The position numbers and the translations under genes were made by a program. This document shows, one piece after another, positions 1 through 12,848 of a DNA stretch of 64,000 nt. The DNA comes from Rhypophila decipiens (taxonomy: Eukaryota; Ascomycota; Sordariomycetes; Sordariales; Naviculisporaceae), in NCBI GenBank assembly GCA_033297075.1, contig MU858133.1, positions 62,001 through 126,000 on the forward strand, written 5' to 3'. The notes under the pieces are model-generated. The model saw nothing but the letters and a program-made list of their open reading frames with translations, did no database searches and had not been told where the DNA came from. Position 1 is the first letter of the stretch. The number at the start of each line of letters is the position of its first letter.

Positions 1-434
1 CAAAAGATTGAGCAAACGACATTTCAGCTCATCTCTTTGGACGCCTCTGTGCCAACACCCCGAGACCGAGACCGCATACGCCACAGGGCCACGCCCGTCC
101 AATCCACATTCAGCTAGGCGGTCGGGTCGGGTTCGATCGTCGCTGTAATCATCGGCGCACGGTTGAGGCGCGATGATCGTATTCTAATTGTCCCGAATAA
201 CATGGCGACCTCGGTCATGTGCGGACCCGTCAAAAGCAACCAGTCGAGGGAGGGCGCAGTTGAGGTCTCGGGACCGGGCGGTCAAAAGAACTTGAACAGT
301 TGATGTGGGTATTTTGACTTGCTGTTCCTGATAAGTACTTGGCACTCTGCCCATTCATTAGCTCTTGTTTCTCGGCTTGTCTTTACTTCAGCCAACACTT
401 GGTAAACATTGGCAGACTCCATCAAGACAGCAAA
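1..434. other. Intergenic, left edge
   Basis: No convincing coding sequence. This is the upstream region of the small secreted protein gene that starts at 435. No repeat or RNA gene recognised. Confidence 0.5.
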
Positions 435-1101
435 ATGCATCTCCTAAACGCGGCGAGTTTCCTCGCCTTGGCCGTCACCCTCCCCCTGACGGCGCTAGCA
501 TCCAGCACCATCGACCCACGAACCATATGCCTCCTCAAGCCCAAAGTCTCGGGCTACCCAGTCTCCATCCTAGGCGTCTGCCTCGAAGACAAGCAAGCCA
601 ACTTTATCGTGGAAAAGTTCAAGTCAATCCTCACCAATCCCGACCGCAGCGCTGCCAAGGCAACCGCCGAAGCCCTCATTGCTCAGGTCTATGTTGAGGA
701 ATCCGATTCGATTAACATCTTGGCTGGTTATACAGTACGTTTTCTTCCATCCCTATTCCTCCCCTAATGCGCTGAACTAACGCATGCCACGCACGATACA
801 GCTCGGAGGCCCCTCCTTTACATCAAAGAAGAACTTCATCGACGGAGTCGCCGCCGCCCCAGCTATCCCCTCCATGAAGACACTCGAGGTGTTTCACTCA
901 TGCGACAAGATCTCGTGGCGTTGGAACGTCGAGGGCCTAGGCAGGCAGACTTACCCGGTCAAGGGGATCAATACATTTGTCGTCGACCCTTGCACGGGAC
1001 AGATCAAGGCTACGTATATCGAGTTTAGCAGCATCGCCTGGGGCGTGGATATTGGTTGGACTTGTACGCCGCCTCCTGCCGGGAGTGGCCCGCTACAGTA
1101 A
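435..1101 (+). CDS. Small secreted NTF2-like domain protein
   Basis: Two exons, 435-734 and 802-1101, joined in phase 0 across a 67-nt intron (GTACGT donor, ATACAG acceptor). The product is 199 residues. The start ATG at 435 opens a clear signal peptide (hydrophobic core AASFLALAVTLPLTALA), so the protein is predicted to be secreted. The mature part has a helix-rich N-terminal half followed by strand-like segments (FVVDPCTGQIKATYIEFSS) resembling the cone fold of fungal NTF2-like secreted proteins. That fold assignment rests on pattern only. No catalytic residues can be assigned and the role is unknown. The gene next door, on the opposite strand, also encodes a secreted protein. Confidence 0.8.
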
Positions 1102-1379
1102 TCACATCTGATAAGCCTGCGTCCCACTGTCACGGTGTCGAGGTAATGCAGGCAAGGGTGCTCAGACATGTTACATACCCTAATTTAACTTGAATGTTAT
1201 TAAAGTACATGTACCCTTTTGTTTAAACGTCTCATGCTCCAATTTTCACTTTGCTTTCTGCCGCATGAACAAAGTTACAAGGTACACAGGTATAAAGATG
1301 GGGTGTGAGGATCAGATATGCCTTGATACTGACAGTTGAATTTCACACTCCATTTTTACACCCACATGCAAGGTACGTC

Positions 1380-3654
1380 TCAGTTCCCACCCGTCAAGGT
1401 CCCACTCTCCCCAGTCCTCGAATTGACATACTTGACCGTGGCGGTAACCTTGCCACTATTGGCCCCATTCCCATTGACCTTCCAGCTCCCCGTGGCCTTG
1501 CCATTGGCGGGCACAGTCTTGGGCACAGTCCCGATATCACTCCCGATCTGGAACGAATTGTTGGTAACCCTCGCTTCAAAGGTCACATTCGTAAACTCCT
1601 TGTCGTCAAAGTTGTCGACCGTGATGGACAGACTATCCCGCGTGAGAATCACAGTCACGACACCATCCGGGAGTGCGCTCACAGGTTGGTTCGATACCGG
1701 TCTGCCGGCTCGTTTACCGGGGAGGATACCTGCACGGTAGGCGACTCTCTTGGCGTTGACAGACGCTTGGGAGAGATTCGAGATCTGGAAATTGCCTGGG
1801 CGGTTGATGCCCGTGCGGTAGTAATTGTCCTTGTACGTGTTGTTGGCTGTGTTGACGCCGTTCTGGGCGCTCCATTGGCCCGAAGGCAAAAGAACGTTGT
1901 TGGCGATGATGTACGAATTAGAGCCCTCGTCCGTATAGGTGCCAAAGCCGCTCGCGTCGTAGGCGTAGTTGTCGGTCAGGTACGTGTCGGGCGACTTGGA
2001 GAGAGTGTAATAGGCACCGAGATCGGTGTGGCCGTATCCGTACCGGTGGGCGAGGTTGCCCTGGATGAGGTTGTTGCGCGAGATGGTCGGAGTGGTGTAC
2101 TTGGTTTGGTACTTGTAGAGGCCGCGGTTGACGTACTCCTGGCTACCGCCCGCGTCATTTGATCCCCAACCGTAGCCAAGGCAGATACCAGAGTACGGGG
2201 TGTAATCGATATCGTTATTGGTGATGGTGCTGTATTGGACGTAGGCTGCAAAGATGGGCACTGTGCTGGAATAGAGTACGGACACGTTGTAAAAGATGTT
2301 GCCGGTAATGTCGATGTACTGGTTGATCATGCGATTGTCGGGAGGGTGATGGGCATCGGGTCGGATACCACCAGCCGTGATACTGTTTCCCATGATCTGG
2401 GTAAAATAGGCATCGCGAACTGCGACACGGCTCGCGCCCAGACCAACTCCGGACAGATGGGCGTTCGGGTCGTTGCCGATACCAATACCACCTGCGCCGA
2501 GCTGCGTGTAGTTGCCACCGCTGAAGCCGATGTTCTTGGCCGCGCTGACTTGGACGGCCGAGAGCATCTGACACCACCATGGCCGCGCAGACTCAAAGTT
2601 GGACCTGTCGTAGTTCCGGTTGGTCTCGCAGATGTTTCCGCCAGTTTGCTGGTCTATGTACCCGATGTCTGTGACCTGGTTCCAAGTTGTATGGGCCTGC
2701 GCAAAATGCTTGTAAGCAGAGATCTGGCATACTTTGGGGGTGTGTTGGCGCCAGATGCAATGTACTTACAAAGCTAATATCCTTAAAGTAGATGTTCTGA
2801 GCAGGCGACCCGTAGGATGTGCCTCCAACTGTAACCAAAGCCTCCAAGACTCCGAGGTAAGCTTTGGAAGTGGCAATGTTCTCGCCAGCAAGAGGCTTGT
2901 AATAGACCTTGCCAGCAGCAGAGTCGAGGAAGAATTGGCCACCCTCGACAAGCAGGGCCAGGGCATTCTGCACCCAGACGCCAAAGTCGGCATTGGGCTT
3001 GGAGATGTGGTCGTAGCCCCAGTTGTTGTGGAACCAGCTGTTTTGCTTCATGACCAGCTCGCGGTTCTTGACCGACTGGATGGGCGAGTATCGGTCGGTA
3101 AAGGAGCTGATCCAGCGCATCTCGGCCTTGTCGATACCCTTGGTGCTGGACAGCCAGTCCAAGCCCGAGTTGGACCATGTGATCGAGGTGCTGGTGTAGC
3201 GCAGGTCGCCGCGGTTGACCTTTCTGCGCGCAAGATTGGCCGCCTTGCCGTTGACGTAGAGGTTCCTGGACTTGACTCCCACTGGCACCTTGGCCGAGTA
3301 AATGCCATTGGACTCGACGGTCCACCCTGTGACTTCGATGCCTCCCGAGATGACGGCCCCCGGTCCTACCCAGTTGACCGAAGCCCCGTTGTTGCCAGAG
3401 TCCTTTTCGGTGAGCACGAGCGGGGCCGAGAGCGGGTAGACGCCAGGAGCCAGATTCACGGTAATGTTCTCATTGGGCGACCGGGCCAACAAGTCTCGGA
3501 GAGCCTTTTGTGCTGCCGGCAGGGACTTGAGCGGTTTATCCGATGTGCCGGCGTTGTTGTCGGCGCCACCCGGGGAGACAAAGACATCGGCGGCCGCGGC
3601 ATGCTGCCCAAAGATGGCAGTGAGCCACAAGAGGCTACAGGTATTCGCCCTCAT
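1380..3654 (-). CDS. Secreted right-handed parallel beta-helix protein (pectate-lyase-like fold)
   Basis: Two exons on the minus strand, 3654-2770 and 2696-1380, with a 73-nt intron (GTAAGT donor; GCGCAG acceptor chosen because it restores the conserved SFAHTTW join). The product is 733 residues. Residues 1-21 form a signal peptide. The motif DVFVSPGGADNNAGTSDKPL at the start of the mature chain and the repeated GNDPN, TGNIFYN and ISRNNLIQGN-type turns are typical of parallel beta-helix carbohydrate-active proteins. The last ~100 residues form a beta-sandwich-like tail (TVDNFDDKEFTNVTFEARV), perhaps an accessory domain. Extracellular polysaccharide cleavage or binding is likely, but the exact substrate and family cannot be assigned. 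Confidence 0.85.
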
Positions 3655-5230
3655 GGTTGGTATTTTCTACACAGCAGCAAGAACCCAATACCACGGATGC
3701 GGAAATGACAAGAAAGCAAACGACTGTCTAGTCTTGGAACACTTCTCCTTAAATCAGCCGCGGAACCCTCGTCGCCTACATTTAGTTCAAGTTCCCGACC
3801 CAGGCGCCGCAATCAACAAAAAGGCAAATCCGGAGCTCTTAACCCGCTCATTTGACGATAGTCATGACTGCAAAGCGAAATGGCGCCACGAAGGACGCCA
3901 TACTGTGGGATGGGAAACACATAGTGGTCAGAGGCTGGATGGAGCAGTGAAGGCAGTGCCAAGCATGGCTGAATTGGCGATATAACGAGCTCTGCGACCA
4001 TCCATGGGTCTCGATATTAATACGAGATTCCTTCCCGGAGACGACAGGATGGAATAATCTGCTGAATGGATGATATATGACGGCCGGTCCAGAGAAGGGC
4101 TCACAGCGGCGACGGCGAAATAAATGTCCAGGCGCGCCTCTGTGGCTTGCGACGTGGTGGATGGACCTGTATCTCTTTGTCGGAGGCTCCCCCAGAACGG
4201 TCCGTGGTTTTGCTATCCAGGTGCGGGTTGATGAGATGGAGCAGATTGGCCCGGTTGGTTCCTGTCTCCAAGGCGGAGCGGCCGGTCGTTGGAGCGCTTG
4301 GAGACGGGTCCCCGTTGTGGACGGAAAATTAATATGTCGATGGTTGCTTCGACCTGACAAGGATCTCCGAACCTGGGCAAACGCCGCATTTATGTTTGCC
4401 AGCTTCTGGGTAGCGAGGACGACCAAATGAGGACGACCAAGTTCCGTTTGTTGCCCAGTTCAGGTTTGGTCTCCACCAGGGTGGTATTGCGATTATCCCC
4501 AGACATAATATACGTGACACTCAAGCACCACGGCGCACAGCATCGCGACCAGGTTTCGGATACGCTCGAGAGAACAGATATCCCACGATACCACGTCAAT
4601 CGACCAGAATCGCGGGGCAGCAGCCCTCGGTACCGGCAAAGCCATATTCATGTCAGGGGTCGCATCTCGGTAGTTGATCAGGACATGGTATTCTCCAACT
4701 TCAGAGAAGCAGAATCTGGACACATCCGGCTGTCTCTAAGCGACCTCACCTTGAGCCTCCGTCTAGGGTCTCATTAAATAACGTCGGTTCCAACGGGCGG
4801 CAACACTGATCCCCGCCTTTTCTTCCGGTCGGCATGATGTCACTGCGATTGATGGCCTCAACTTGCTCGTCAGAGTTAGCAGCATCGCTCAATACCAGGT
4901 CAACCATTGCCTCCTCATTGATAACAAGCCTAGAGGCCAAGCTGGGACCATGATTCCAGTGGTTCTGGCACTAGTGTACTTGGTCAGGATCCTGAGCAAC
5001 GTGATACCACTCAGCGGAGGGTAAGATGCCGACTCGGCCTGATCATGTGTTCTGAGAATCTTGTCGTCTGGCCGAACGTCAAGGACTGCCTCGGGTATAA
5101 GAATCCGGATAGAGGTCTGCAGTGATTCTCTTTCAACAAATCCAATCCCTAGAGCACCCAAGTCACGGCCGGCTCTCGTTCCTTCTATCATCCCTTGCTT
5201 TCCTTTGCCAACACACCCGCATCTGTCACC
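3655..5230. other. Intergenic region, no gene seen
   Basis: About 1.6 kb between two divergently transcribed secreted-enzyme genes. The ORFs here are short, mutually overlapping and carry no recognisable motif. It probably holds the promoters of the beta-helix protein and the feruloyl esterase. Confidence 0.5.
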
Positions 5231-6148
5231 ATGATGCTCAACCTCAAGTCAACTCTCCTTGGCTTGCTCGGGGCTTCGGCTGTCCTGGGCTCTGCCTTGC
5301 CTCCCGGGTCGAGCAACGAGGTCAAGTCGGCCTTGGTCGAGAGAGCCAACCCATCCCCTGGGTGTGGGAAAAATCCATTCGGTTCCGGTGTCAGAAACAT
5401 CAACGTCAACGGCAAGAACCGCCAGTTCATCGTCCGCGTGCCCAACAACTACGACCGCAACAGGCACTACAAGCTCATCTTTGCCTTCCACTGGGTGGGC
5501 GGAACCATGAACGACATTTCCAGCGGCGGCTCGGACCGTGAGCTCTGGTCCTACTACGGGCTGCAGCGACAAGCTGGCGAGAGTGCCATCCTTGTGGCAC
5601 CCCAAGGCCTCAACAACGGATGGGGCAACAGCAACGGCGAGGACGTCAACTTTGTCGATGCCATGATCAAGGACATCGAGAGCAACCTCTGCGTCGACCA
5701 ACGCCAGCGCTTCAGTCTCGGCTTCTCGTACGGTGGTGCCATGACCTACGCCGTTGCCTGCGCCCGGGCCAAGGACTTCCGTGCTGTAGCAGTCCTCGGA
5801 GGTGGTCAGCTCTCGGGATGCAGCGGCGGCAATGACCCGGTCGCGTATTTGGGTATTCACGGGCTCACCGACGGAACCCTTAACATCGGCGGGGGCAAGA
5901 GCATGCGCGATCGCTTCGTTCGCAACAACGGATGTCAGAATACCAATGCGCCGGATCCTGGGCGCGGGAGTGGGAGACACGTCACGACCGTCTTTCAAGG
6001 CTGTCGCCCGGGGTTCCCCGTCACCTGGATCTCCTTTGATGGCGGCCATGGCCCAGCTCCTGTTGATGGGGGCGGCGACTCCGGTGCCCGCTCCTATGTC
6101 CCTGGCGAAATCTGGTCATTCTTCACCCAGGCCCAGCTCCAGAGTTAG
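5231..6148 (+). CDS. Secreted feruloyl esterase (type D/C-like, CE1-type alpha/beta hydrolase)
   Basis: Single exon; 305 residues from the ATG at 5231. An in-frame codon 36 nt upstream exists, but 5231 has the better context (CACCATGATG) and begins directly with the signal peptide (LLGLLGASAVLGSALP). The enzyme hydrolyses ferulic or coumaric esters that link hemicellulose to lignin, outside the cell. Visible features: the oxyanion-side motif FAFHWVGG, the nucleophile elbow GFSYGG (Ser), a probable acid in GLTDGTL and the catalytic His in FDGGHGP. Size and motif spacing match fungal type D ferulic acid esterases. No carbohydrate-binding module is present. An acetylxylan esterase role is a less likely alternative. 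Confidence 0.88.
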   Translation: MMLNLKSTLLGLLGASAVLGSALPPGSSNEVKSALVERANPSPGCGKNPFGSGVRNINVNGKNRQFIVRVPNNYDRNRHYKLIFAFHWVGGTMNDISSGGSDRELWSYYGLQRQAGESAILVAPQGLNNGWGNSNGEDVNFVDAMIKDIESNLCVDQRQRFSLGFSYGGAMTYAVACARAKDFRAVAVLGGGQLSGCSGGNDPVAYLGIHGLTDGTLNIGGGKSMRDRFVRNNGCQNTNAPDPGRGSGRHVTTVFQGCRPGFPVTWISFDGGHGPAPVDGGGDSGARSYVPGEIWSFFTQAQLQS

Positions 6149-6689
6149 GGATGGACCGATGGGGAATCCGAAATCGAGGTCAAAGGAGGGCGAAGGGTTT
6201 TGTTTTGTCGTCGAAACTGTAGCTAGCAGCAAATAGTCCAAAGCAATTATGCTGTACCTACCCGAGTGAGCTCGTAACTGTGATGTGTTGATGGTTAAAG
6301 GGTGTTTTTGTGGAGGGCAGGTTTGTTTTGGTCCATGGTTGCCACGGTCGAAAACACCAGGGGTATTGTTGCCTGAGGCATGAGATCTCTGGCCTGAGGC
6401 CGAGTCAGCTCACCCATTCTGCAATGTGGGGTCTGCCAAGCTACTGCAATTAAGACGCTGGCAGGTGCCTCCACTGCGGGGCCGGGACGGGAGCGCGTCG
6501 GGTCGCTGTTAGCCAGTTCTGAATCGCCTGCTTGACGCGTTTCGTCCAGTTTCCATCTGCTGAAGCGTTACCATCACCGCTCCTCACCAACATCCCAACC
6601 TGCAACTTCCAGGAACTGCTCCGCCCTGTAATCTCACCATCAGTTTCCCTGGACCACAAAATCAAATAGTGTCGTACGCTTTCGCCACA
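6149..6689. other. Intergenic, no gene seen
   Basis: 541 bp holding the 3' end of the esterase transcript and the promoter of RFC3. No further feature recognised. Confidence 0.5.
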
Positions 6690-7985
6690 ATGTCCGACTA
6701 CGAAGACGAAATGGACATTGATGTCCCGGTCTCAAAAGACATCACATTCACAGCTGAATCGAGCAAAGGGAAACGAAGCGCCGCAAATCTTCCTGTCGAA
6801 GCCGAAGACAGTTTGCCATGGTGAGTAGCAAATGCCTGATCAGTCGCGTGCTACTATTTTACTGACATGAAATGACCACAGGGTGGAAAAGTACCGCCCA
6901 GTAACCCTTTCCGACGTGTCGGGCCATCAGGATATCCTGGCAACCATCAACAAGTTCGTCGACACCAACAGACTCCCGCATCTCCTTCTCTACGGCCCCC
7001 CCGGTACCGGTAAAACGTCGACCGTCCTCGCCCTCGCCCGTCGAATATACGGATCAGAAAACATGCGCCAGATGGTGCTCGAGCTCAATGCCTCGGACGA
7101 CCGTGGTATCGATGTGGTGCGCGAACAGATCAAGACGTTTGCCTCGACAAAGCAAATATTCACGCTGGGGGCGTCAGCGACGAGAGCGGGCGGTGGACTG
7201 GGAAACTTCAAACTCATTATACTCGACGAGGCCGATGCCATGACCAACACTGCGCAGATGGCCCTGCGTCGCATCATGGAGAAATACACAGCCAACACGC
7301 GCTTCTGCATCATTGCCAACTACTCTCATAAGCTCAGTCCTGCGCTGCTCTCCCGCTGCACGCGGTTCCGGTTCAGCCCGCTGAAAGAGCAGGACATCCG
7401 CGTCTTGGTAGACAAGGTGATTGAGGAGGAGAGTGTCAATATCACAGCCGAGGCAACCGACTCACTGGTCAAGCTCAGCAAGGGCGACATGCGCCGCGCC
7501 CTGAACGTGTTACAGGCGTGTCACGCCTCCAGTGAGTGGCCCTAACTCCAAGCATATTGACCCAATGACCCGTTGCTGACAATGACTCCTTAGGTACACC
7601 GCTCCAAGCCCCGGGCGCTCCCAAGATCGAAGAGAAGGACGTTGTTCGAGAAACCATCACAACGCAGACGATTTACAACTGCGTTGCCGCTCCCCCGCCC
7701 GATGCGATCAAGAAGATCTTGAACACGTTGCTTAGCACGAGCGATGTGACATCATGTTTATCGACCATCAACACGCTAAAGGTGGCTCAGGGCCTAGCAT
7801 TGGCCGATATCATCACGGCTCTGTCGGAGGAGATTGTGAAGCTCGAAGTCAAGCCGCAGGTCATGATCAGCTGGCTCGACACACTGGCTGATATTGAACA
7901 TAGAGTGGCCAGTGGAGGAAGCGAGGCGATTCAGACGGGTGCTGTCGTGGGCGCCATCCGAAACGGTGTTGAGCTGATGGGTTGA
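6690..7985 (+). CDS. RFC3: Replication factor C subunit 3 (clamp loader)
   Basis: Three exons, 6690-6820, 6882-7531 and 7594-7985; 390 residues. The introns are 61 and 62 nt with GTGAGT donors. The product is an AAA+ ATPase subunit of the nuclear clamp loader that opens and loads PCNA at primer-template junctions. Visible motifs: Walker [10 protein letters not shown], Walker B ILDEADAM, sensor-1 region [11 protein letters not shown], the SRC arginine-finger motif LLSRCTRF, and a C-terminal helical collar domain. The short acidic N terminus ([14 protein letters not shown]) matches fungal Rfc3. Length is normal and all motifs are intact. This is a housekeeping gene unrelated to the biosynthetic loci. 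Confidence 0.97.
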
Positions 7986-10900
7986 GGCAGAGTCGACACA
8001 GGCCTGGCTCTGACAACCGAGATCAACTTGGCGCCGACGCGTTGATACGGCCGGGGGCGTTCGCTGACAGTAGGACATTACACGCCGATCTGTGACCCGC
8101 GGCGGCCTTCCAGAGACAAGGTCGCAGGATTTGGATGGCTTCATAACTTGTGCTCTAATATGCAGCTCTCGACATGGACCAAATGCGACGGGAACCAAAG
8201 ATATGCGCGGAACCTTACAGTAGCGAGTCGGGTGTTAAATACCAGTCACGATTGTCTGCCAGTTGTCGGCCGCTCACCCGTCACAGCTGATATTACTTGC
8301 CTGACTCCCGCCTGGCTCACTGGGCAGTTGATGGTGGTTCTGGCTCCTCACATGTTGCCAAGACTGCCGCGCCATGAGCCGATGCTGACCCTGATATGCG
8401 GACAGCAGAGGTGAGGAAATCATGGGCACAATTGCAATCTGCTTCCCGGGCTGATGTGGTTTCCAAGCACTATCAATATAATACGGATTCCATTCTTAAA
8501 TTCAGCCAAGTCGTGTTGCTCGTGCAGGCTGTTGATCCCAGTGGGTCGGGCCCGAGTCTTCTTCCCGTCCATGTAATAATACAATGTTGCAACTGTTCCT
8601 TATTGTCGGTGTCACTGTCGGGACTTGGATGGGTGTCTGGCATGCCAATCCTATTCGCTGCCGACCTACAGCTAGTTACATTGTCTTTGTCACATTTTAT
8701 TGATTTGGGTATACCGTTTTCTTTTCCCGTCGCTTGCGATTCTCCTTGGCCAAGCTGCACTCAAGTTCTCAACTCTGCTCATATCCCATGGACCATTTCG
8801 ACCCGTTCAAGAGAAGCGACGATGAAGGTCGAGTTAACACCCACTCCCCTGCCCCGTCACCGCACTAGAATCGCTACAGAACCTCGGTGTTAACCCGTAG
8901 GACGGCAGCAACCACGCGGCGCGGATGCAGCGCCAATTCACAGCGGTTCACAGTCGAGGAAAGAATTTGGCCGTTTATGCCCATTCGATTCGCACGTTTA
9001 ACATGCATGGCTTTGCCCTGTGCGTGGCCGCCAACAATGGACGCCAATTCCCCTATCATGGGGGGAAGCGTGACATGAAATGCCACATGGAAGAAGCGAG
9101 TGTGTGCCGGCCCGGGCGTCCGGCCCAATCTGGGAGAATCAGCTTGATATAGGCTGATTGTAACCCAAGGATCCAAGATGCGAGAAAACACGACCATCTC
9201 CAATCTCGAAGCCGGCAGACCCAATTGAATCCAAGTGAATCCAATGTGTTCATTAACCAAGATGGAATCAGGGTAACAGACAAGAAGAGCACATGCGAGG
9301 AGACGTGGTCCCAGTGCTATGGGAAAGAGAGATGCTCCCCTTCTTTTTTTCTAAGTCCCCGTACATCGGCGTGCAAACTGGAGATGGACAGTAGTTTACT
9401 CCGCTCCTTGAACTAGGCGCCGAATGGCCAGGCCTCGCCCCTGCTGAGTCCACGTGTAGGGGCGGTTCTTCAAGCTGTTTCCCAGTCTCAACCAGGGCTG
9501 CACAGAACGGTGAGAGCTAGCTTCCCTGGCTGCCCCATAGCAAATCTCGGTTTCAGCACAGAGTACCACAGTTATCCACCGCAGACCTTGCATTCTCTGG
9601 ACCCTCTGGGTTGGGAAGGATACCAACTCCCCACAAAGTGTCCTGGTTACCCATGATACAGAATGGCACGTCATCTGGTCTAAACTAGTTGACAGAAACA
9701 GAGGAGTCATCACGGCTCTGTTTTGTCATTTAGAAAAAACTCGCCCTGTTTCTCATCTCAGAGGGGCAGACAAGACAACAACGAAAGATGGCATTCGATA
9801 TCCCGTTCCTAGCCTGTGAGGGACATGGATATATACGACCAATATGAGCTGCCACTCCAGTTACCGATGTAAATTACCGAGTATAGTCCCCCGCATGGGG
9901 CGAGTCGGCGCTTTCTCTCTCCAAGACGCTTGGTTGCCGGCCACGAGTCTGGAGACCCCAAACGAGCCGCTTGGCGCCATTCCTGGGCGGCCGTCGCACT
10001 GTCCCCCGCATAATGAAGGTCAATTCAAGCAAAAAAAAAAACCGTCGTCTTGCATCTGCCGATGGTTAGTGCCCCATGCCAACAGGCCGCAACAGGGGCT
10101 AGGAGGCTTGGGGAAGTCTCCGAACCTGTAGAGATTGGGTTAGCGGCTCGCTGAGGGACCAAAGCCAGGCGCAATGCAATACGATGATGGAAAAATATCG
10201 AAGCATCATGGCGATCAGCGTGTTTTTGACGACGACATTTGGTGCACATGTTGGCCGATCTAGCATCTTCCCCGCCTTTTGGTCTTTCTCCATCTTCTTC
10301 TCCACGGCCATTGTCTCGCCCCCCTGGGCCTTGGAATTAGATCCTTGACAATGGAGATGGGTGGATATCTGCATCTCAATCCCACTGGAAAGCACCACCC
10401 CTGCGATGCCGGTTATTATTGACCGATAGCCTGCTCTCTGGCCATCAGGGTCTCGGCAGAAGGGTCCCCTAACAAAATGATCAAGAAACAAACAGGCAGT
10501 AGGTCTTGACAGGTGGGATTACATGGTTGTTTGGGGTCTAGCAGACCTTTGCATTGCCAGGATCAGGTGTTAGCGGTGCCACTATAGCAGGCTCACAGTT
10601 GCAACGGCCGGGAGGGACTAGAGGGAACCAAACACATTCACCACAGCAGGAAGCACACCCTCCACAAACCCAGTGTGACTCTCCTCCGAGTGGCCGTCTC
10701 CAGTCCATCTCTCCACAGTCTAGTGAAGCCCCGTCGTTTGCTCCGTACCAGTACACTACCAGTATCCGTCCCACTACCACCACCGGTCCCCGTCCCCGTC
10801 CACCTTTGACCCCAGACTGAGCCAATGGGACCCTCGCGAATGACGGTGCAGTTTGCGCCAAGTGGGAAGGATGGGTGCGAGATCCAGAAGGTTGAGGGAC

Positions 10901-11098
10901 CAGCCAAGACAGCTCGTTTATACAGTTCCAGAGTTCCACTGCTAGGGATGCTGCAGCAAAACATTAAAACCTTGCTCCCATCCCGTTCATGTTCTCTCTC
11001 AAGTCCGACGGTGTTGTGCCTTCTACCTTGCAGTGTTTGAGACGGCATTGCAACTTGTCCATTGTCAGTGCCACCTCGAATCCTGTGCTCTGATCAAG
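7986..11098. other. Long intergenic region, no gene seen
   Basis: About 3.1 kb. Only short, scattered ORFs without recognisable domains and without a consistent chain of exon-like pieces. A 10-A run lies near 10030. The last kilobase is presumably the promoter of the MFS transporter gene. Confidence 0.45.
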
Positions 11099-12848
11099 AT
11101 GGCCGACGAAAAGGCAATCGGTAAGTCTAGTTCAATGTTTGACCCTGGTACTGTACTGGTACTGTGTCAGTGCTGACATCTTGACCAGCTCAGCAGATTG
11201 AGCAGGAGCGCACCGGCGGCTCATCGTCCAACGACGACATCGCCGTTGCCCACAAGGATGCCGACCTCCCGCAGCCCGACTCCGAGGGGTCCAACCCCGA
11301 CCTGACGTGGACCGAGGAGGAGGAGACGGCGATCCGGCGCAAGATCGACTGGCACACGGTGCCCCTGGTCACCCTCCTGTACATGTTGTGCTTCCTCGAC
11401 CGTGCCAACATCGGCAACGCCCGCATCCAGGGGCTCGGCGCCGACCTCAAGCTCGAGGGCCTCCAGTTCAACTGGGCCCTGTCCATCTTCTACATCATCT
11501 ACCTCCTCGTCGAGGTGCCGTCCAACATCATCCTCAAGAAGACGGGCCCCAAATTCTACCTTCCCTTCCTGGTCTGCGGCTTCGGCCTCATCTCGCTCTG
11601 CACCTCGTTTGTGCAGTCCTTCTCGGGCCTGATGGTGGCGCGCGCCTTCCTCGGTATCTTTGAGGGCGGTGCCATGCCCGGCATGGCCTTCTTCCTGTCG
11701 TGCTTCTACAAGCGCAACGAGCTCCTCTTCCGCATCGGCATCTACGTCTCGGCCGCCTCCATCGCCGGTGCTTTTGGCGGTCTGCTCGCCACCGGTCTCT
11801 CCAAGATCCCGGCCTGGGGCGTGGCCGGCCACCAGATCCACACATGGCGCAACATCTTCTTCTTCGAGGGCCTCGTCACCGTCATTGTCGGCATCCTCGC
11901 TCCCTTTGGCATGCCCACCAAGCCGTCCGAGGCCTACTTCCTCAACCCCCGCGAGCGTCTCATCGCGGCCGAGAGACTGGTCCGCGAGCACAAGTCGAAT
12001 CCCGACGAGGTGGTCAGCAAGGCCCACATCAAGCGCGCCGTCTTTTGCATCCACAACTACACGTGCGCCCTGGGCTTCTTCCTCATCAACATCACCGTCC
12101 AGGGCCTGTCCGTCTTCATGCCCACCCTCATCAAGGACCTGTACCCCGAGGGGTCGGCCACGCAGGCCCAGCTGTACTCTGTGCCTCCGTATGTGTGCGC
12201 CTGTCTCGTCGCCGTCGCCGTCGCCTATCTCAGCGACAAGACCCAGCAGAGAGGGATCTGGTTGGCCAGCTTTTCCGTGCTTGCCGTCATCGGCTTTGGT
12301 ATTCTGAGATTCAATGACCAGCCCAATATCCGCTACATGGCCATTTACTTTGTCACTGTCGGTGCCTTCCCTGGTGGTCCTGGGTTCTTGAGCTGGGCTA
12401 TGAACAGTGAGTCTTTGTCATTCGTGACTCTTTTCCTGCACATGGGAATCGAAAGCTGACCATTTTGCGAATAGACTCTGCCGGCCCCCCGATCCGCGCC
12501 GTCACCACCGCCTATGTCGTCACCCTCGGAACCATTGGTGGTATCGTCGCAACGTGAGTCTTGATCCGTCTTTTCATCACACTCTAGTAATCAGGACACT
12601 GACTGGATTCACTGCACAGCTGGACATATCTCCCCGACCGCGACGGACCCAAGTACTTCACCGGCCACACCATCAACTTCTGCGGCCAGATCGGCACCAT
12701 CGCCCTGGCCATCTTTGGCATCCTCTACTGCATGCGCGAGAACAAGCTTCGCGCGGCCGGCAAGCGTGACCACCGTCTCGAGGGCCTGTCCGATTCGGAG
12801 CAAGAGGCCCTTGGCAGCCACCACCCTAGATACCGGTACTGGACCTAG
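11099..12848 (+). CDS. MFS transporter, anion:cation symporter (ACS/Dal5-like) family
   Basis: Four exons, 11099-11120, 11189-12406, 12475-12553 and 12620-12848; 515 residues. The first exon encodes only seven residues; acceptor sites slightly further right would create stops, which fixes the 11189 boundary. About 12 membrane segments surround a central loop. The family features are FLDRANIGNARIQGL at the end of helix 1, the GIFEGGAMPGM stretch and the conserved TWRNIFFFEG after helix 6. Relatives (allantoate permease Dal5, nicotinate permease Tna1) import small carboxylates or ureides across the plasma membrane. The substrate here cannot be predicted. Both flanks are long non-coding stretches. 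Confidence 0.93.

Noticed and set aside
1305..2162. 285-codon open frame on the plus strand
   Set aside because: Antisense shadow of the beta-helix protein gene, without recognisable features.
4077..4430. 117-codon open frame between the beta-helix and esterase genes
   Set aside because: No motif, overlapping frames on both strands of similar length, and no splice-compatible partner.
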